The notes under the pieces: generated by a model
Told to the model about the DNA's origin: nothing
Database searches by the model: none
The model's input: only the letters and a program-made list of their open reading frames with translations
Assembly: GCF_002811985.1 (NCBI RefSeq)
Contig: NZ_NPDU01000014.1
Coordinates: forward strand, 1-64,000
DNA length: 64,000 nt
Reading direction: 5' to 3'
Source: Leptospira adleri
Lineage (GTDB): Bacteria > Spirochaetota > Leptospiria > Leptospirales > Leptospiraceae
Shown here: positions 61,511 through 64,000 of the stretch, in pieces
How positions within the stretch are numbered: position 1 is the stretch's first letter
How the letters are laid out: every line of letters starts with the position of its first letter
Translations under genes and position numbers: made by a program

Positions 61511-63085
61511 ATGACTCAGAATTTGAAAGAAGACAAGTCTAAATCAAAAACATTCGAAAATCAGACTTTGGACGCCGTCATCGTCGGCACCGGTTTTGCC
61601 GGTCTCGGTATGGGCGTGCGTCTCAAAGAGAAAGGGATCCATTCTTTCGTGATCCTCGAACAAGCGGACGGAGTCGGCGGAACCTGGAGGGACAATCATT
61701 ATCCGGGCGCGGCTTGCGACGTTCAATCGCATCTCTATTCTTTCTCGTTTGAAAGAAATCCCAATTGGTCGAGAATGTACGGTCTGCAATCGGAGATCTT
61801 AGAATATCTCAATCATTGCACCGATAAATACGATCTTAGGCAGCATATTCGTTTTAATACTTCCGCGGAGTCCGCGGTTTTCGACGAGAGATCCGGTTTG
61901 TGGAACGTAAAGTCCTCCAACGGAGATTCATTCAGAACGAAATGTTTGATCAACGGTTCCGGCGGTTTGAGCCGCCCTGCCTTGCCGGACGTCCCCGGTT
62001 TGAAAAAATTCAAAGGGAAAATGTTTCACTCCGCGAGATGGGATCATTCGTACGATCTTGACGGAAAGACTGTCGGAGTGATCGGCACTGGAGCGAGCGC
62101 GATTCAGATCGTTCCCGCTATTCAACCGAGCGTGAAAAAATTGGATCTTTTTCAGAGGACCGCTCCTTGGGTCATTGCGAAACCGGATCGTGCGATCTCG
62201 AATTTTGAAAGAGGTTTGTTTCGTTTTTTTCCTCCGGCCCAATGGCTTTTCCGTTTGGCGATTTATTGGATGTTGGAATTTAGAGTCATTGCATTTACGA
62301 TTCATCCGGGTCTGATGAAAGTTTTGGAATTTTTCGCGAAAGGTTACATCCGTAAGAATGTGAAAGACCCGGTTCTAAGAAAGAAAGTGACTCCGAATTT
62401 TACGATCGGGTGTAAGAGAGTTCTGATTTCCAATGAATACTACGGAGCCTTACAAAAACCGAACGTGGAAGTGATAACTACCGGTATTCAAGAGATTAAG
62501 GAGAATGGGGTCGTTACTTTGGACGGCAAGGAACATCGTGTCGACGCTCTGATTTTGGCGACCGGGTTTCAAGCGGCGGAAGCGATGTCGCCATTCGAAG
62601 TTAAAGGTCTGGGCGGTTTAGATTTGAACGACGCTTGGAAGGACGGAGCCGAGGCTTACTTAGGCACTACTGTTTCAGGTTTTCCTAATATGTTTTTGAT
62701 CGTCGGGCCGAATACCGGCCTTGGCCATAGTTCTATGGTTTTGATGATCGAATCTCAGATCAATTACGCTCTTCAGTGTATTCTTTCTTTGCGTAAGAAA
62801 AAATTAAAGTTTATCAACGTCATGAAGGAAGCTCAGGATCGTTACAATCGCAAGATTCAGGCGCGTCTGGAAAAATCGATCTGGAACACCGGCGGTTGCG
62901 TTAGCTGGTATCGAACCAAAAACGGCAAGAACACGACGCTCTGGCCCGGTTTTACTTTCGAGTTTCGGCTGAAAACGAAGTCGGTGAATTTTTCGCACTA
63001 CGAGGTTGCGAAATCGGACGATCAGATGGAACCGATCGGTTTGGTCTCGAGAATCGCGATGCTGTTCGGCGAAATTTTTAGTTAA
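61511..63085 (+). CDS. Flavin-containing (Baeyer-Villiger type) monooxygenase
   Basis: 524 residues from ATG 61511, with GGAG nine bases upstream. FAD site VIVGTGFAGLGMGVRLKE and EQADGVGGTWRDNHYPGAAC; the BVMO fingerprint FKGKMFHSARWDH (FxGxxxHxxxWD); NADPH site VGVIGTGASAIQIVPAI; and DALILATGFQAAEAM followed by FPNMFLIVGPNTGLGHSSM. BVMOs insert oxygen next to a ketone to give an ester. Physiological substrate unknown; lipid or xenobiotic ketones are possible. Complete, normal length, no neighbouring redox genes. Confidence 0.9.
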   Translation: MTQNLKEDKSKSKTFENQTLDAVIVGTGFAGLGMGVRLKEKGIHSFVILEQADGVGGTWRDNHYPGAACDVQSHLYSFSFERNPNWSRMYGLQSEILEYLNHCTDKYDLRQHIRFNTSAESAVFDERSGLWNVKSSNGDSFRTKCLINGSGGLSRPALPDVPGLKKFKGKMFHSARWDHSYDLDGKTVGVIGTGASAIQIVPAIQPSVKKLDLFQRTAPWVIAKPDRAISNFERGLFRFFPPAQWLFRLAIYWMLEFRVIAFTIHPGLMKVLEFFAKGYIRKNVKDPVLRKKVTPNFTIGCKRVLISNEYYGALQKPNVEVITTGIQEIKENGVVTLDGKEHRVDALILATGFQAAEAMSPFEVKGLGGLDLNDAWKDGAEAYLGTTVSGFPNMFLIVGPNTGLGHSSMVLMIESQINYALQCILSLRKKKLKFINVMKEAQDRYNRKIQARLEKSIWNTGGCVSWYRTKNGKNTTLWPGFTFEFRLKTKSVNFSHYEVAKSDDQMEPIGLVSRIAMLFGEIFS

Positions 63086-63101
63086 GACGAGATGAGTTTT
63101 T

Positions 63102-63626
63102 TTAGAAATACCCTTTTCGATACTTTCGTACGGTTTTTAAGAATTCAGGTCTGAATTGCAGACTTCGGGAGATCTTATTTTGGACGGTGTCGTAGTGGAG
63201 GGTATAGCTGTAAGAGTTGTGGAGGGTGGGAACACCCACCCCCAGAACTTCACGGAAGGACTCGCCTACGCCAAGGGAGTCCAGCCAGAGGATGTAATTG
63301 AAGAGAAAACTCTTCGAGACTCCATGTGAATTGGCGATGACTCTGAGGAGCTCCCAATGCTCCGGAGCGATTCTCATATTTACTTTAATGAGCTTACCTT
63401 CCCCCCTTTGATACATAACCTTTTTTGCTCTCGGATTAAGACGTCGGAGAGAAACAAGATATTTTGTATAGGTGTCCAAAAGAGGTCCGACATTTTTAGG
63501 AAGATTCTTTCTCTCTAAATCCGTAAGTCTTTTGAGAAAAGATTCGGGAATCAAAATGGATTCCACATTCTTTTTACCTGTTAAGCGAGAACTTGTCGAA
63601 GGTGACGCTGAAATCAATATCCCCAT
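63102..63626 (-). CDS. DUF1564-family protein
   Basis: 174 residues from ATG 63626. Core blocks are SILIPESFLKRLTDLERKNL, GPLLDTYTKYLVSLRRLNPR, VNMRIAPEHWELLRVIANSH and GVSKSFLFNYILWLDSLG, typical of the Leptospira DUF1564 family; the VNMRIAPEHW-helix-helix part looks like a ribbon-helix-helix DNA-binding unit. A longer frame to TTG 63821 is open, but its extra 65 codons run through a short repeat and lack a signal, so I prefer the ATG. The C-terminal part LGVGVPTLHNS is encoded by a hairpin repeat (63224-63241). Confidence 0.75.
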   Translation of the reverse strand: MGILISASPSTSSRLTGKKNVESILIPESFLKRLTDLERKNLPKNVGPLLDTYTKYLVSLRRLNPRAKKVMYQRGEGKLIKVNMRIAPEHWELLRVIANSHGVSKSFLFNYILWLDSLGVGESFREVLGVGVPTLHNSYSYTLHYDTVQNKISRSLQFRPEFLKTVRKYRKGYF

Positions 63627-63793
63627 ACCATCTACGTTTCCAGGAAGAATCGAAAGGAGTCCCTTTTCCGGAGATTTTCGAGATTTTTCAGAAAAATTGC
63701 AGATCCCCCTTCCCTGAAAAGTAGGAACACCCACTAATACAGTTTTACAATTCAAGCCCTTCAAAAGATTCAGTAAGAAAGAAATTATCCCAA

Positions 63794-64000
63794 ATGCAGC
63801 CCGAATACTTTTCCACAACAAGAGCCAGGTCCTCCGTTGATTATCTACTAAGAACCGTTCACCAACATCACGTGCAACTGAGCCTCATGGCCGATCAGAA
63901 GGCGAATATATTGATCGCCGCGTCTTTCGTGATTCTTTCCTTAGCGCTCGGATTTTTGCAACGAGGAACGTATGTCACGGGTATGATTTTACTCATGGCG
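63794..64000 (+). CDS. N-terminus of a PycTM-like (Pycsar effector-type) membrane protein, cut by window edge
   Basis: 69 codons from ATG 63794, open to the end of the window. The start MQPEYFSTTRARSSVDYLLR leads to TVHQHHVQLSLMADQKANIL, and then a membrane helix IAASFVILSLALGFL and the start of a second (GMILLMA). The ADQKAN block ahead of two membrane helices resembles the PycTM/DUF5706 group, which includes effectors of Pycsar anti-phage systems and HD-fused relatives. The call rests on this short motif. The remainder lies outside the window, and no cyclase gene is visible here. Confidence 0.55.
   Translation, partial: MQPEYFSTTRARSSVDYLLRTVHQHHVQLSLMADQKANILIAASFVILSLALGFLQRGTYVTGMILLMA

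Overview
The window comes from a spirochaete of the genus Leptospira, from the codon and protein style and from Leptospira-type genes: a DUF1564 protein, a DUF1554 lipoprotein, many short-signal lipoproteins with loose lipoboxes, a flagellar fliK-flgD-flgE block, and an alternative complex III in place of a bc1 complex. GC looks mid-40s by eye, which suggests one of the higher-GC species, but the species cannot be fixed from here. TTG starts are common, and genes often overlap by ATGA or TTGA.

Layout. 1-386: the 3' end of an HtrA/DegP protease gene, disrupted at the left edge by a perfect 75-bp inverted repeat. 387-3090: ruvB, a TonB-C-like protein and a membrane protein. 3251-7380 (minus): a 7TMR sensor kinase with its LuxR-type regulator, a lipoprotein and a membrane-anchored helical protein. 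7486-8896: a tight zinc-ribbon / exported protein / rsmD operon. 9385-15059: a membrane sulfatase-fold enzyme and carB. 15318-19634: lipoproteins, a thioredoxin-like protein and unknowns. 19876-23628: fliK, flgD, flgE. 23877-28463: a GAF/HD-GYP protein, murD (minus), a STAS protein and trpC.

29202-29925 is a non-coding tandem array of about eight 97-98 bp units. 30288-33415: rlmN, a Cys-rich lipoprotein and a GT39-type glycosyltransferase. 33827-38601 is a patch of small accessory genes: HhH-DUF1801, cupin, MepB-like, SURF1-like, and small exported or membrane proteins. 38839-40893 (minus): a DUF1554 lipoprotein and an EEP-fold phosphatase/nuclease. 41191-49042 is the seven-gene respiratory operon actABCDEF plus an SH3-like lipoprotein. 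49553-63085 is mostly surface or secreted functions: a TonB-dependent receptor, a seven-repeat FG-GAP lipoprotein, other lipoproteins, a membrane-bound AraC regulator, a zinc phospholipase C-like exoenzyme and a Baeyer-Villiger-type monooxygenase. The right edge holds a DUF1564 gene and the start of a protein resembling PycTM (Pycsar effector) membrane proteins.

How the parts work together: ActA-F should oxidise menaquinol and pass electrons to cytochrome c and a terminal oxidase encoded elsewhere; the SURF1-like protein may help assemble that oxidase. FliK, FlgD and FlgE build the periplasmic flagellar hook. RuvB, RsmD, RlmN, MurD, CarB and TrpC are housekeeping. The main non-genic features are the fold-back at the left edge, the 97-98 bp array, and a dispersed short palindrome family that even lies inside the DUF1564 reading frame.
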